Assembly: GCA_034509425.1 (NCBI GenBank)
Contig: JAVTVJ010000859.1
Location: forward strand, 1-64,000
Source: Eopsaltria australis
Lineage: Eukaryota > Chordata > Aves > Passeriformes > Petroicidae
Direction of reading: 5' to 3'
Length of the DNA: 64,000 bases
Made by a program: the position numbers and the translations under genes
Notes under the pieces: generated by a model
What the model was told of the DNA's origin: nothing
Database searches by the model: none
What the model saw: the letters and a program-made list of their open reading frames with translations, nothing else
Shown: positions 13,305 to 25,376 of the stretch, in pieces
Layout of the letters: every line of letters begins with the position of its first letter
Position numbering within the stretch: the stretch's first letter is position 1

Positions 13305-13740
13305 ATGGCTGCAAAACTGGGATCCCAGAAAACAACCAAAATAACCTCAGTCACTGGGATTTGTTGGCCATGGTGGCTTGACCCAACAAATCCTGTGTGC
13401 CTTGGGCTTGGACCCAAACCTGCTGTGGGCTTGAAGTTTTGGAATAACCCCCACAGTCTCGTGCATCCATGGCTGGGAGGGATAATTTGCTCTCCATGCC
13501 AGTAGGAATAAGATAAAACTGATCTTTGGTGGCAGAGATCAGAGTGAAATTTCTGGGTCATGCACAAAGTAGTCACCTTTTAGGTAAATATTAGGGTCCA
13601 GTCCTGTGATTGGTTCTTATCAGCTGCAATCAATGAGAATTTGGTTTGAAATCCTCCAGTATAACTGGGCTTTGAGTAGTTCAGGAGCATTCTAAATGGA
13701 TGTGCCTTGCAAGCTGTTCCACCTTTTATTATTCTTTTTT

Positions 13741-13757
13741 TTGTTGTTGTTGTTGTT
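13741..13757 (+). repeat. (TTG)n microsatellite
   Basis: A run of about five GTT/TTG triplets followed by GATGATG. Confidence 0.85.
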
Positions 13758-13974
13758 GATGATGTCGGTTGAGAAATTAGCACAACTGTTGTTTTCTGTT
13801 TTACTTCTGAATTTGCACTTGGAAGACATTGGGTAAAATAGAAGAAGAACAGACTGTTTGCTGATCGCTTGGATGATGGTGTGAAAAACAAAAATAATCT
13901 TCTGCTGTCATCTGTTTCCTTGAGAAGTCTTCAAATAAAGTTTAAAATAAGGAGTTTTGCTTCTATTCAAACAG

Positions 13975-14221
13975 CCTCTGCGAGGAAAAAACCCTGTAGA
14001 CCTCATTACAGTTGATTCCTTAATAGAGCTGCAGGATTCCCAGAATCCCTTTCAGTACTGGATAGTTAGTGTGGTTGAAAATGTTGGAGGAAGATTACGC
14101 CTTCGCTATGTGGGATTGGAGGAGACTGAATCCTATGACCAGTGGTTGTTTTACTTGGATTGCAGACTTCGACCAGTCGGTTGGTGTCAAGAGAATAAAT
14201 ACAGAATGGACCCACCTGCAG
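13975..14221 (+). CDS. SFMBT2: SFMBT2 exon B: core of MBT repeat 2
   Basis: The acceptor is TATTCAAACAG and the donor is G|GTAAAG, leaving phase 1. The exon encodes the MBT2 beta-barrel core: [11 protein letters not shown], then [19 protein letters not shown], then [16 protein letters not shown], and the closing signature [16 protein letters not shown]. The VGWC-(x)n-PP ending is the hallmark of MBT repeats. Asp and Asn of the D-x-x-N pocket motif are present (DSQN), but the Trp of the aromatic cage in L3MBTL1 is Leu here (YVGLEE). MBT2 probably serves in fold and tail or partner contacts rather than classical methyl-lysine reading (inference). Confidence 0.97.
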
Positions 14222-15596
14222 GTAAAGAACCTCCTTGGAATATTGTCTCCCTCTGTGGCATTCACTGATGTTTTGAGATCTTTGTGCAGCCTGTTTGTCC
14301 TTCCCCAGTGTTCACGTTGCTTTGTCAGGAGTTTCTGGCTGTGGCACAAATGGGAGGTGAGATCCATCTAATTTGGGCTCAGAGTGGGGCAGGTGAACTG
14401 TATTATTCATTCAGTTAATTCAGTTGAAGTCTTTGCAAGTCTGTCAGACCATATGAAACACCAGGAGAGTACAGCTTGGAGAAGAAGCTCTTTAGGGTTG
14501 AGTTCAGTGTTCAAACCAGCTTGAATGGAGAGGGATTGGGACTGCAGTTAAGCCAGTCTGGGATCCCAGATTGATCCACCTTTTCCTGTGTAGGTTAACA
14601 ATGTCTCCAGGTCTGTTCCTCATTTTCCTTGTGCTGTGGGTGAAGTTTTTCCGTTGGTATTGAATGCCCCTCCTTTGGGGAGGTGTTTCTGATGTGGTTT
14701 CTGTCCCTCACATCTGATGAGGAGAGTTGACCCTGATACGTTGAATTCTCGTGTTCACAAATTTGTCTGGGACTTGGGTCTCGAACACTTTCTGGAAGTG
14801 TGTGTTTTTCTCCACTAATAGGTAGGAATCAATGTTCCCCATCACTTCTAAATTAGATGTGAATGCTGGAGAGCATGGATATCACCCACTCTGTTATTTT
14901 GCAGAGTCTTTGTGTTACAGAGAAACAACTTTTTCATTGACCACCTCTGAACCCTCTTGGCCTGTATGGGTTTAGTGAATATAGAAATGGCCCAAAGGAG
15001 ATTCGTGCTTCCTCTTTGTTCATTCTGTTTGCTTTCTACTCTTTCCTACTTTTATCCAGTTGTAGATTCTTCTCTGTGGATTCCCCACCCCTCCTGCCTT
15101 TCTTTTCATTTTTATTTTTTTCAGTTGTCTTGTCTCTAAACTTGTTACTGGACTCTGGAGCTGTTCACTTTTCTTCTTCCCTCTCCTTGATTTAACTTTT
15201 AAAATTTCTGTCTCTTGTTCTCATCTGGTAGCTGTTTCCTCTCCTTTCATTTCTCTGATCATTCACTTTTTAGTCAACATTGTTATTAATTAATTCAATG
15301 CCCAGATCTTCTTCCTGACTTTGAGTCACATAAATAGATGATCATTACTTTACATCTCCTAAAGCTGAGCCTTGTAGGAGTTTGCTGAGAAAAGACCCTT
15401 CAGGTCTGAACTCTTCTGTTTTTTGCCCAGACCCTCTCCTGATCACAGCTTCCAGGATCTTTCATTGATCCCCCTCCTGACCCAGCTGCCAGGCTCTGCA
15501 CTGCAGGGAGTAGCCAGTCAGGAGTGGAAATCTGAGGAGTTTCTGGAGGCAGGAATGCTGGTTGTTCTACTCCTGATCATTTGATGTCCACCTAAC

Positions 15597-15660
15597 ACAG
15601 AATCACAGAATTGTTAAGGTTGGAAAAAACCTTCAAGATCATCTTGTCCAGCCATCCATG
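15597..15660 (-). repeat. CR1 LINE 3'-end remnant
   Basis: AGAATCACAGAATTGTTAAG then GTTGGAAAAAACCTTCAAGA is an antisense CR1 terminus of about 60 nt. Confidence 0.85.
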
Positions 15661-16711
15661 AGGCACAGTGAATTAATAAATTGTATGAGACATTAACTCA
15701 GAGGAAGAAGACAGAAAAAGCCCCAAGTGGCTGCTCTTATGGGATCTGTTTCAAATTAAAGTCTCTGCAGAAGGAGTCTTGGGGCAGTCAGGGAAGCAGT
15801 AGTGAGTTGAGAGGGCGAGAAGCTGGCAGCAGAGAAGCTCTAAAGAAACTCAGGGATGAAGCTGCTAAACCACAGACTGTCAAAGAATGCAGTTTCCTCA
15901 AGATCTGAGGTCTGGAGAGTGCCAGGGATACATCCTGGCTTGCTTACCCCCTTCCCAGTGGCTTCTTTGGGGAAGAGCATTTGGAATATAAAGACCTCTG
16001 TTGTGTGAAAAGCCTAGTGTGCACCTTCTTAGGAAGGAGAGAGGCAGTGGGCAGTACCTCATTTTTTTACACATCAGGGCTTAGATTCACCTGCCACAGT
16101 GCAGGCATCAAAAGACAGCTCAGCATGAGAAAATTGATTTCTCTTTATGGTGGGTGGGGAAAAAGGGGTGCCTAAGACACAACTAACATGACTAAGATGA
16201 AATGACATCTTTATAAGCCCATTTTTTTCATTCACAGAGGTTGAAACCAATGAACACACACCTGGTTGTCCTAAATTTTAAAGATCAAAAGCCAGTTAAG
16301 GTGACTCCTTGACTGATAAAGGGAACAGCCTTAGACTGTGTATCAGAGCTGCTATGAATCACCTCTGGGGAGATGCTGAGGACAAGCAGCTGCTCCCAAA
16401 TCAGGCTGTGTGTCCCCTTGCTATCAAACAGTGGTGTTTTTATACATCACTTCAGCAGCTTGTGACAGTACCCTTGATGTGGATGCTATATACTCACCCT
16501 GAGCTTTATTTCCCTCTGTGTCCGGGCTGTGACTTTATCCTGGTGATCCACCTCAGGCACCTGCCAGGTTTCAGTTCCAGGTCAGTCTTTCAGGATGCAG
16601 AACATCTCAGATAAAGGAGATCCCATGGACCCAAACAGTGTTTTGGATGGAGGGGTTTCTTTCCTGAAGCCACTGACATCCTAACACCCACTTAATGTGC
16701 AAGAGGCTCCT

Positions 16712-16777
16712 TTGGGGCATGGAACTAAGATGATTGCTAAGTTTCCTTTCAAAGCAAACCATTCAGTGATTCTATGA
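16712..16777 (+). repeat. CR1 LINE 3'-end remnant, degraded
   Basis: GGGGCATGGAACTAAGATGA and CATTCAGTGATTCTATGA follow the CR1 3' end with many substitutions. Confidence 0.7.
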
Positions 16778-18793
16778 AACCACATCCCAGCTGTCTTCTC
16801 CAAATGCACTCTGTATATCTCACAAGCCCATTTAACTGAAGCAAAGGGGTTGCAGCCTATTTTTTCCCTTCAGATGTATATCTGAGTCTGGAATAAGCCT
16901 CCTTGCTTGTGCAAATTGGCACAGGCTGCTTGACACAGAGCCACTGATGGCCTGAGCTCAGCTGTTTATGCAGGACGAGATCATCTTGTTTTCTGCTGCT
17001 TTCTATTTAAAGACAAATTGCCAGTCATTTTAATTGCTCACTACTTGTGAACCCTAATACAAATTGACACAGTACGCTTTGTTCAATTACCTGCAGCCCT
17101 GGCACTTAAATAAAATGCTTTATGCTCTTTTAACCGTGCAATTTAGTGTCCATAGGCTTGCCAGTGTAAGCGAGATGCCTCTAATTAAATGTGCATATGA
17201 TATTCCTTGCTGGCCCTTGAAACCAGCAAGGAGTTGCCTTTGGTATCTTGAAGTTTGTTGACACTGCCTAGAGAAGTTGCTGCTTATTTTCACTGATTTT
17301 GGCCAGAGTTGCCCAAAACTTGGCTGTGGAGCTGCCCAAAATTCCCGTTTCATCTTCCCCGTGCTCCACTGCTGTCACAGTAAAAAGTGAAGGTCTCTTT
17401 CCAGCAGGGAAGCATCAGGCACAGTTTTTCTAAACTCAGACCTGAAACAACACTGCTGGCTGCAGTGTGGGGCAAAATCATATTGGATTAAGTATTTCCC
17501 TGTAAACTGAACCAAAAAAGAAAGAAACAAGGTGAGTTGTCCCCTCCCTGCACTTCATGCTGATCAGAGTTCCTGCAAGCGAGGGAGAAGTGGGGCAACA
17601 AAACTATAAAATAATGAACAATTAGATAAAGAGTGCACTTCTTAACACTTGTGCCCGCTGCACATGCTGTAAACAAAGGCTTGAAATCTATATTCTCATT
17701 AATAACCACACATCTGAGGAATTAAAAATACTGCCCTGAAAGGTTAACATCCCCCTTCAAGTGTGTTTAAATTCATATGCATATCCTTGATGTCTGTTCT
17801 GAAGTAGTGAGATTTGATACAGTGAAAGTATAAATACATCCACTTCAGTGAGTGATTCTGCAAATCCTGTTTTGATAAGGTCTTAAATCTGTTGAGTTCA
17901 GAGCATAAAATTCTCTTGTACCATCAGTGCTAGGTGGAAACAGTGCTTGCCAATTCCTTTTTTTTTTACACGTATTTTTTACTCCCTCCTTCAGAATTGT
18001 AAGATACAGCAGTAAATCTTCTGCTAGCTGGTAAATATATATGGTTATTAGATGTACAGGATTTAAATGCAAATTGGGCCAAATTGAACCTTGATGTGAG
18101 TGTGGGAAGCCAGACTGGCCAAAGAAAAGCTCCACACTGCTCACTCTCTATCAAGGTCTGAGTTTATTATTGAGCAAATGTTCATTTCCATTTTAATAAT
18201 TGTTGCAATCTATCTACCTATCTTCTCTCTTTAAGGCCTTGATATGAATGTTCTGCAATAACTTGTTATGTGCAGGATAACAATGTGTTTTCTAGGGCAG
18301 GAGTAAATCCAATATAATGTTCCTCATCACAGTATTGTTTCCTACATTGTTCCCTTTGATGATTCATAGGCATTTCACTGCACTGAACCATAAAGGGCTT
18401 GTTAATATCATGATTTAATAATATTAAACCTGTGTAAAGAAACTCACTGGAAGTAATGTGAAGCTGCACAAAGATGTTGCCTGAAAGTATAATGATGAAA
18501 ACTCTTTAAGTGTTAAGGCCTTGCTCTGGTGTGATGCTCTGGTTTGAGTGTGATACCAAAAAATGTGTCTGGGTAGAGATTTAGCCGAAATGTTTTTTTC
18601 CCACACCCACCCCAGCCTTGCAATTAAAAAAAACCAACCCAAAACCCAAACACTTTCCGATGAACAGGTGCCTTAATAATGATAATTTTTGTTTTGTTCA
18701 ACTATAACTAATATTGGCTGAAGGCCTGAGGCTCCTCAAACTAGGAAACATCAGGTATTTTGAGAAATTAAAATCAAAGGAGTTTTTTCTCTG

Positions 18794-18839
18794 TTTTCAA
18801 GTAATGAGATAATAATGAGTATTATCTCATTACTTGAAA
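18794..18839. repeat. Perfect inverted repeat: 20-bp stem, 5-nt loop
   Basis: The left arm TTTCAAGTAATGAGATAATA (18795-18814) is the exact reverse complement of TATTATCTCATTACTTGAAA (18820-18839), with loop ATGAG (18815-18819). It lies in intron B-C about 280 nt before exon C. Confidence 0.95.
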
Positions 18840-19121
18840 TAAGATTCTTGTTCCTTCAGCAGTAGTTGAAGGATGTGAATTTTTCTGGGTTTTTTTCCAG
18901 GATATAAAACACAATCTTCCTCCAGTGTGCCCCTGCTAGTTGCTTTTGTGTTGAATTTATCCATGCTGCACAGCTTGGAATGTACACACTGTTCATTTCA
19001 CTTGTTCTGTCCATTCATATGACTTAAGAAGTTTAGTCTTCCAAAAATGATTGATCTCCAAACAGTCACCTCTTGGTTTTGTTGTTTTTTTTCTTTTCTT
19101 TTTTTATTGTCATCCCTTTAG

Positions 19122-19219
19122 ATATCTGTTCTCTGAAGACAATAACTGAGTGGAAATGCGCTCTGGAAAAATCCCTTAATGATGCAGCAAATTTTCCTCT
19201 TCCAATGGAAGTGTTCAAG
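19122..19219 (+). CDS. SFMBT2: SFMBT2 exon C: N-terminal arm of MBT repeat 3
   Basis: The acceptor is CATCCCTTTAG after a strong T-rich tract (about 19074-19105). The first two bases complete an Asp codon with the last G of exon B. It reads [19 protein letters not shown] then [14 protein letters not shown], the helical arm that precedes the MBT3 barrel. The human protein has EIYPLKMASEWKC at the start as I recall it, so the first eight residues are variable while [10 protein letters not shown] is retained. Length is 98 nt; the donor AAG|GTAAAA leaves phase 0. Confidence 0.95.
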
Positions 19220-22200
19220 GTAAAAGATACTTTTCCTTCACTTGTGGAACCCGTGATGAATAATTATCATGCCATGTTTAGCAATTTATGTTCAACTTTT
19301 CCAGGAAAGGCCTTTCCTATAAGACATAACCAGGGATGTTTGTATGAAGGACATTTTTGTGTGTGGATTTATCTTATTTCTTGGTATTTTTGGAGGGCTG
19401 GGGGGTGACCAGCAGGGATTTCTCCAGTTATTTTTCATGTATGTTATTCTGTTGGACCTGTGCAAAGACATCATAGACAACTGTGAAATAGTAAGGCTAC
19501 AAATATAAAAGCTGACACAAACTGGACAGATTTCTGTGGGCCTTGCACCAAAGCTTTCACCTGATCACAAGCCACAAGGTAGAGAAACCTCCTTCAGGGA
19601 CTTGTAGTGGAAGTGAGAGATAATTTTGTGCCCACGTATTTTATTTTTTTTTAATTTTTTTTATTCTCACTCTGATGCTTCAGCTCTGAGGCACTGGCTT
19701 CAATTTCCCATGTAAATCTGCACTGCTGTTAACCATGGTGGCTCCAGACAATCCTGATTTATTGCTGTGCCTGCCTGGTTTCCTCCAATTCCATCCTGGC
19801 TGGGGTGGGAGGGGCAGTGAGAGGATGCTCAGGGAGGTGTGTGGGAGCACAGCAGTGCCCTGGTGTCACCTCTTGCTGGGGGACCTGGAGGACCAGGCTG
19901 CCCTCCCCACCACCATCCTGGGGACCCTCTGAGTTCCTTCCCAGCCCTTAAGCAGCACTGGGATACTCCAGAACATGCATGGAATTGGTGCAGTTCATGT
20001 GTGGATGTGGCACTCAGTGGTGGCCTTGGCAGTGCTGGGTTAATGGTTGGACTTTGATCTTAGAGTGCTTTTAAACTGAAATGATTTTATGGTTTTGTAA
20101 CTGGAATAAGGCTCTCATCATGTCCCATTCTGGCTGCCACAAAACCCCAGTGCCACCTTCACCCTCCCTACAGGGATGTGCCAGCAGCTTCCCGTGAGCA
20201 ATGGAGGCTCCTTGCCCAGCTGAGATGACTCAAATTAGCAACATTAATTTGGGGACACTTTGCTGATGGCCCAGGCAGTGGCTCATTGGCAGTGTGGGAG
20301 CTCTGCTGTGCTGGGAGAAAGAAGAGGGAAGGTTTGTGTTGGCCTTGGGCACGGATGTGGGCTTGAGGAGCCCCAAGCTGGGATGGAAGTGGCGTGCAGA
20401 GAGTTCTGGGTCTCTGCCATTCGTCTCATCCAAGGCTTCCATCTGCCAGCTCTATTAAAAGTTTGCATTGGCAGCTCCAGGATCAAAAATGCTTTGTGTG
20501 GGGCAGGGATTGAATCACAAAAGAGAATGTCTAATGTGTAAATTTTATTCCTGTCTGTGTGAAAGAGTGAAGAATGTTTCTGATGAGGCTCATGAAACAT
20601 CCTTTTTTAAAAAGAAGTTTATAACTAACAGCTGTGTTGCTGCCTCTTCCCAGCGTGCCAGACTTATACCCACTTATTTTAATTATTGCATGCAGGTCAT
20701 AAATTTGAATTCAGCAAATCCCAGTTGCTGTGCTGTGTGGTTGGAGCTTGTAAAGATGTTCCTCTTAGGAGGCGATGCTGAACCTTGGAATGCTTGAATG
20801 GCCTAAGAGAAGAGTTACTTTGGGGCCAAATGTGGCAAAAATGTCAATGTTTAGGTCCATGATTAGGTCAGTAAGATGTCTTTGTTTATAATGTGGAAGC
20901 TGAGCACAAGATGAGCAGAATTCAGAGTTTGGTGCTGTCTGAACCCCAGTTCTGATTCTGGGAAGTGAGGAGACTGAATACTTTTTTTGTGTATGGGCAT
21001 GACTTTATTCTGCCCATTTAGGGTGAATCAACCCCATTTTGTGCATCTTAATTAAGGAGAAAAAGACGAGATCTCATCAGTGCCTGTGAACAAGTCTTCC
21101 TCTAGTAATGACTTAAACATGAATTAAGGATTTAGGAGATCTGATTTTCAAAGAAAGCCAGTGACAATGTGTGGAACCTTCAAGGAGAATCCCAGATCCC
21201 AGCAAAGAGTGCCATATCCAAAGGTGTCTTTTATAACTTCTTTAAAAATTTTAATTTTATTTTTTTACATTTTAATTTAGACACCCAGCACAGAACTAAT
21301 GTCTCCACTCAGTCCCTGGGGCTCCTTGCTCCTGTAGCTGTCGTGTGGTAGATGAGATAAAAACCACAAGGTTTGACAGCTGGCAACTCTTAGAGGTCTT
21401 CTGGAAAGCTGAAAACATCTACTTTGGCAGACATGGTGACTGCACACTGAGCAGCTACATTCTGTTTTTTCCACTTTTCCCTGCAGAATTCAGTGGCTGA
21501 GGAGGGTGTAGGTATCTGCTTGCTCTTCATGAGCCATCCTCTGTGCTGGATTATGACTTAAATCCATGTTGTCCTTGTGCATGGCTGTGGGAAGTGTCAC
21601 TGTGGTGCCATCAGACTGTCCCCAGGAGGTGGCACTGGCAGGGCAGAGCCAGGTTTGTAGTGTGAGAAGTGGCTGCACTGAGGGCTCTGTCAGCCCATTG
21701 CTGCTGTGGGCAGTGACACTCCTCAGTTTTGGTGTCACAGGGTTTGGGTTCTGCCTGAGAACTCACAAACCACGGGTTTGAGCCTGGATTATCAATGCTC
21801 AGCAGCGTGGCAGAGCTGAGCTTGGCACCTGGTGGTCTTCAGCAGCAGCTCCAAAAACCCCTTGGAAAAGCACAGCCCATATCCCCTCTTGGCATCCAGG
21901 GAGAGGACACCAGACCACAGGAGCTGGTTGCAAAAATCAGGGAGAAGGCTGCAAACAGGATTTTCTTTTCAATTTTTTTTCCTGATGCTGTTTTACACTT
22001 GGCCATATGTTGGAAGTGTTTGTAGAATGCTTTTGGATCCTTTGAGAAAGGAACGTGATGTTTAACTGCCAGAAAATGCTGCTATTATGCAGCTACTAAA
22101 CATAGTGTTTTGCAAACTGCACATCCTGGAATAAATTTTTCCTCCTCACAAAAAGCTTTTTGCAACGCACCTGCTATTTTGTCGTTCCCTGCTTTTCAGA

Positions 22201-24485
22201 AAACATGTTGATTCTTGAAGAAAAATAAATACAGACAGTGTTTTCACGGGTGTTTGAATGGCTTAGGAGCACAAATCCTTCCAAAAGGCCACAACCCGAG
22301 GACATGAGTCCTTTGCTGTGTCTGCTCTGATTTCAGGGTGCTGGTGGGATGCCCCTACACTTGGTTTGGTCATAAATCATGGCTTGGGCTTCAGGGGACA
22401 TCTGATAAAATGGTCAGGGCTTGTTGTGAATAAAGATGGTCAGAGTGTTACCAGGGCTTGATTTCAAGTTAAGTGGAACAATTTCAGTGGTTTGCTTCAG
22501 TGCTGGCATTGCTGGTGCTCTGTAAGGGGGAGCCATGCTCCAAACACAGCACTAACATTACAAATCAATGCATGTTTTAGAGTTAAAGCCCAGCAGCTTG
22601 TGCAAGGTGAATGGATTTGATTTCCTGGAGAGAGGCAGAGAGGAGATCCTGGGGAATCCTCTCTGACCTCCCAATCTGCTTCCTCCAGTCTCCTGTGCCA
22701 GATCTGTGGGTCCCATGCAGGTGTTGTGGATCCTCATCTCAGACGCCTCTGTCTGGGCAGCTAAATCCTACCCAGGATTTGGGGTGCTCATCTTTCCATG
22801 GATTTTGCATATGGGCATCCTATTCCCTATTCCTATGGAGTGAATCCTGATGGCTGCCTTGGATGGAGCTGCTGCCAGCCACATCCCTAAACCAAACTCT
22901 GATAAACTGCTTGAGGAGCACCTAGGAGAGAGAGGTGTTATGTAAGACAGGTGGAAATTCCTGATTTATGGCTTTTGGTCCCATTTCTCCTGTTTCCACT
23001 CCCCTCTCCCCCTTTCCTGAAGTTGTTTGTTTTTTCCAGCTGAAAATCCTTCTAGCAAAAAGCCCCTCTATGCCCAGCCCAGTGTTCCCCTATTTCTTAC
23101 TGGAGCTTCTGGGTGTCTTCTATTACCAGTTAATAATATTAATTAATAGTAAGACTAATGACATGGAAGGAATCAGTTGGGACAGATCTCTCCTAAGGAG
23201 ACTGATGGAGGGACCATCCATCACCCAGGCAAGAGCTGCCCCTGAAATTCAGGACAGAGTGTTGCTTCTAGTTCTGCACTCACAAACCTAAAGACAAATA
23301 TTAAACAGGACTCCTTCCTACCAAAGAAATATGTTTTTTCCATTGGATGAATTGTGCATTTTAGCAGTGAGAGTAAGATTGACACCTTCTCCAAGACCTT
23401 GGTTTTTTTTTTTTTAAAAGGGAGACAACATCTCTCAGAATTTAATAGGCATTTTGAGTGTTCTAGGGTGTTTTCTTCCAGTATTTTGTATTCTGGAAGA
23501 GTTTAAATTAGAGAAACCCATGGGATACTTTCAGCTCGTAGACAATCCTGACCTGGCTGCATGAGTAGCCTTGAAGTCCAGCAGGGCTTTTCTGTCTTCA
23601 TCCCCTCTCAGTGGATGAGCACGTGCTGATGCAGCAGCTCAAAACGAGCGTGCCTTTGGTTTCCCTTGGAATCCAAACCCCAATCCCGAGCTCCTTCATG
23701 CCCCGATGGCTTGGCTGGCCCTGGCTCCGCACGCTGCGCTTCAATAACCCGCGAGTTGCCGCGTTGTCTGCAGGCTGCCAGATTATTTATACTCCATCTG
23801 TTCTTCCCCATCCGTGGGCTTGCCAGCCCCTTTCCATGGCTGCTGTTTGCCTGGCTGGGAGACGTGCATGGCTTCCCAATCCCTCTGTTGTTCCACTGCC
23901 TTTTGATCCGCTCCTGCCTCAGCTCCATTATGTTTATCTTTGTAAGAACCAAGGGACACCACAGAGGGGGTAAGGATGTCTCTGATACCAAAGGGTGAGA
24001 GGGAGCCTGGTGGTGCCTCTGTGACCTTCTCCAGTTCGCTCCTGACTGTGCAAGGCTGTGCAAGGATTCGGGTTGGGAGAGCAATCCAAGGAGATGGGCA
24101 AAGGAGGTGCCTCCAGGGTCTGTTTGGCAGCACCGTATGAAAGCCCGGGCTGGGAGAGAAGTGCCAGAGGCAGTTGAAGCCAAGCAGATGGGCTGAGTGA
24201 GAAGCAGGTCCCTCAGCCTTCCTCATCCCTCTAGCATGTGTGGTTTTCTTCATTATGTGGTGGAGTGTCTCAGGATGGGGAGAGGTCAGCAAAAGAGCCT
24301 GGTTTAGTTCACTTATTGCATCCAGGCTTGGTGTGGGGGAGTTTGTGACATCCTGAGCTCTTGCCTTCCACATCCCTGGGCAGTGTTTTCCACTGAGAGG
24401 GGCTAATGTGCACCTACAGCAGCATCTGCTCCCATGTATGGTGTGGGTGATACCTAAAGGTCACCCATTTAGGGCATTTTGGAGG

Positions 24486-24777
24486 GGCATGTAGTGGTAG
24501 GGCAAGGGGGAATGGCTTAAAACTGAAAGAGGGAAGGTTTAGATCAGATATTAACAAGAAATTCTTTCCTGTGAAAGTGGGGTTGGTGAGAACCTGGGAA
24601 CAGGTCGCCCAGAAGTTGTGGATGCACCATCCCTGGAAGTGTTCAAGGACAGGTTGGACAGGGCTTGGAGCAACCTGGGATAGTGGAAGGTGTCCCTGCC
24701 TATGGCAGAGGCTTTGGAATGAGATGATCATTAATGTCTCTTCAACCCAAACCATTCCATGAGTCTACTACTGTATG
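24486..24777 (+). repeat. CR1 LINE 3' fragment
   Basis: Sense CR1 from about AGTGGTAGGGCAAGGGG through TTTCCTGTGAAAGTGGGG, CATCCCTGGAAGTGTTCAAG, GGAGCAACCTGGGATAGTGG to CCATTCCATGAGTCTA. About 290 nt. Confidence 0.94.
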
Positions 24778-25362
24778 ATCTAAAGATGAATTAATGTTCT
24801 CAAAGAAAGCAAAAGCAGCTCTTGTCCATAGCTGTTTCTCAGGATGGTTGCAGCTCACAGGGAGCTTTGAATTGGCTCCTGATCCCTCTGCTCTAACAAA
24901 TTCCTATTGATTCCTCAGTAACGATTCCTGCCTTGATGTTACTGAGAGCAGCCTTGGTCCCTCCTCACAGTGGAGGTGCTGTGTGTCGAGGGGGTGTGAG
25001 CAGAGATGCTGCTGGTTGCATTCTGAACTCTCAAGCAGCTGTTTCCACCTGTGCCACCCTTTCTCTGTGACTTTACCCCCAGTTAAACGGGACCTGGGCG
25101 TGTAACACAACCGCGTCTCGCCGGTGAACGCTTGAGAAGCGCTGTGGCTCTGAAATGCTAAAAAACCCAAACCAAACACACCAAAACCAACCCAAGTGGA
25201 TGCATATCCGTCTCTTTTCCCTCTGCCCATGCCTCCAGCACCCAGGCAGAGCCAAGCAGGCGCTGTGTGGGAGGGGATCTTTGCCCTAATGCCATCTGCG
25301 GCGGGCCGAGCCATACGGAGAAGGTGTGCTTGGATTTCGAGCGGCTACTCCGCAGTGTTGCT

Positions 25363-25376
25363 GTTTCTATGGTAAC
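25363..25376 (+). promoter_or_regulatory. RFX X-box-like site in a CpG cluster
   Basis: GTTTCTATGGTAAC fits the degenerate X-box RYYNYY-WW-RRNRAC. It sits within the intron C-D CpG cluster. About eight such matches are expected by chance in 64 kb on both strands, so context is the main support. Confidence 0.35.

Larger units (their letters stand above)
10860..13974 (+). other. SFMBT2: Intron A-B (3.1 kb)
   Basis: It holds a CR1 fragment (11150-11293), an AT-rich homeodomain-motif block at about 12240-12790, a 16-base palindrome with an E-box core at 13289-13304, and a (TTG)n microsatellite near 13741-13757. Nothing else could be assigned. Confidence 0.85.
14222..19121 (+). other. SFMBT2: Intron B-C (4.9 kb)
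   Basis: It holds CR1 fragments (15597-15660, 16712-16777), a TAAT-rich candidate regulatory block (about 16960-17270) and a perfect inverted repeat (18794-18839). It ends in a long T-rich tract (19074-19105) upstream of the exon C acceptor. The rest is unassigned. Confidence 0.85.

Noticed and set aside
23608..24373. Overlapping minus-strand open frames of 191 and 196 codons
   Set aside because: They overlap each other in different frames across a CpG cluster, with no family resemblance; probably chance in GC-richer DNA.
24414..24755. 113-codon minus-strand open frame
   Set aside because: It is antisense CR1 sequence.
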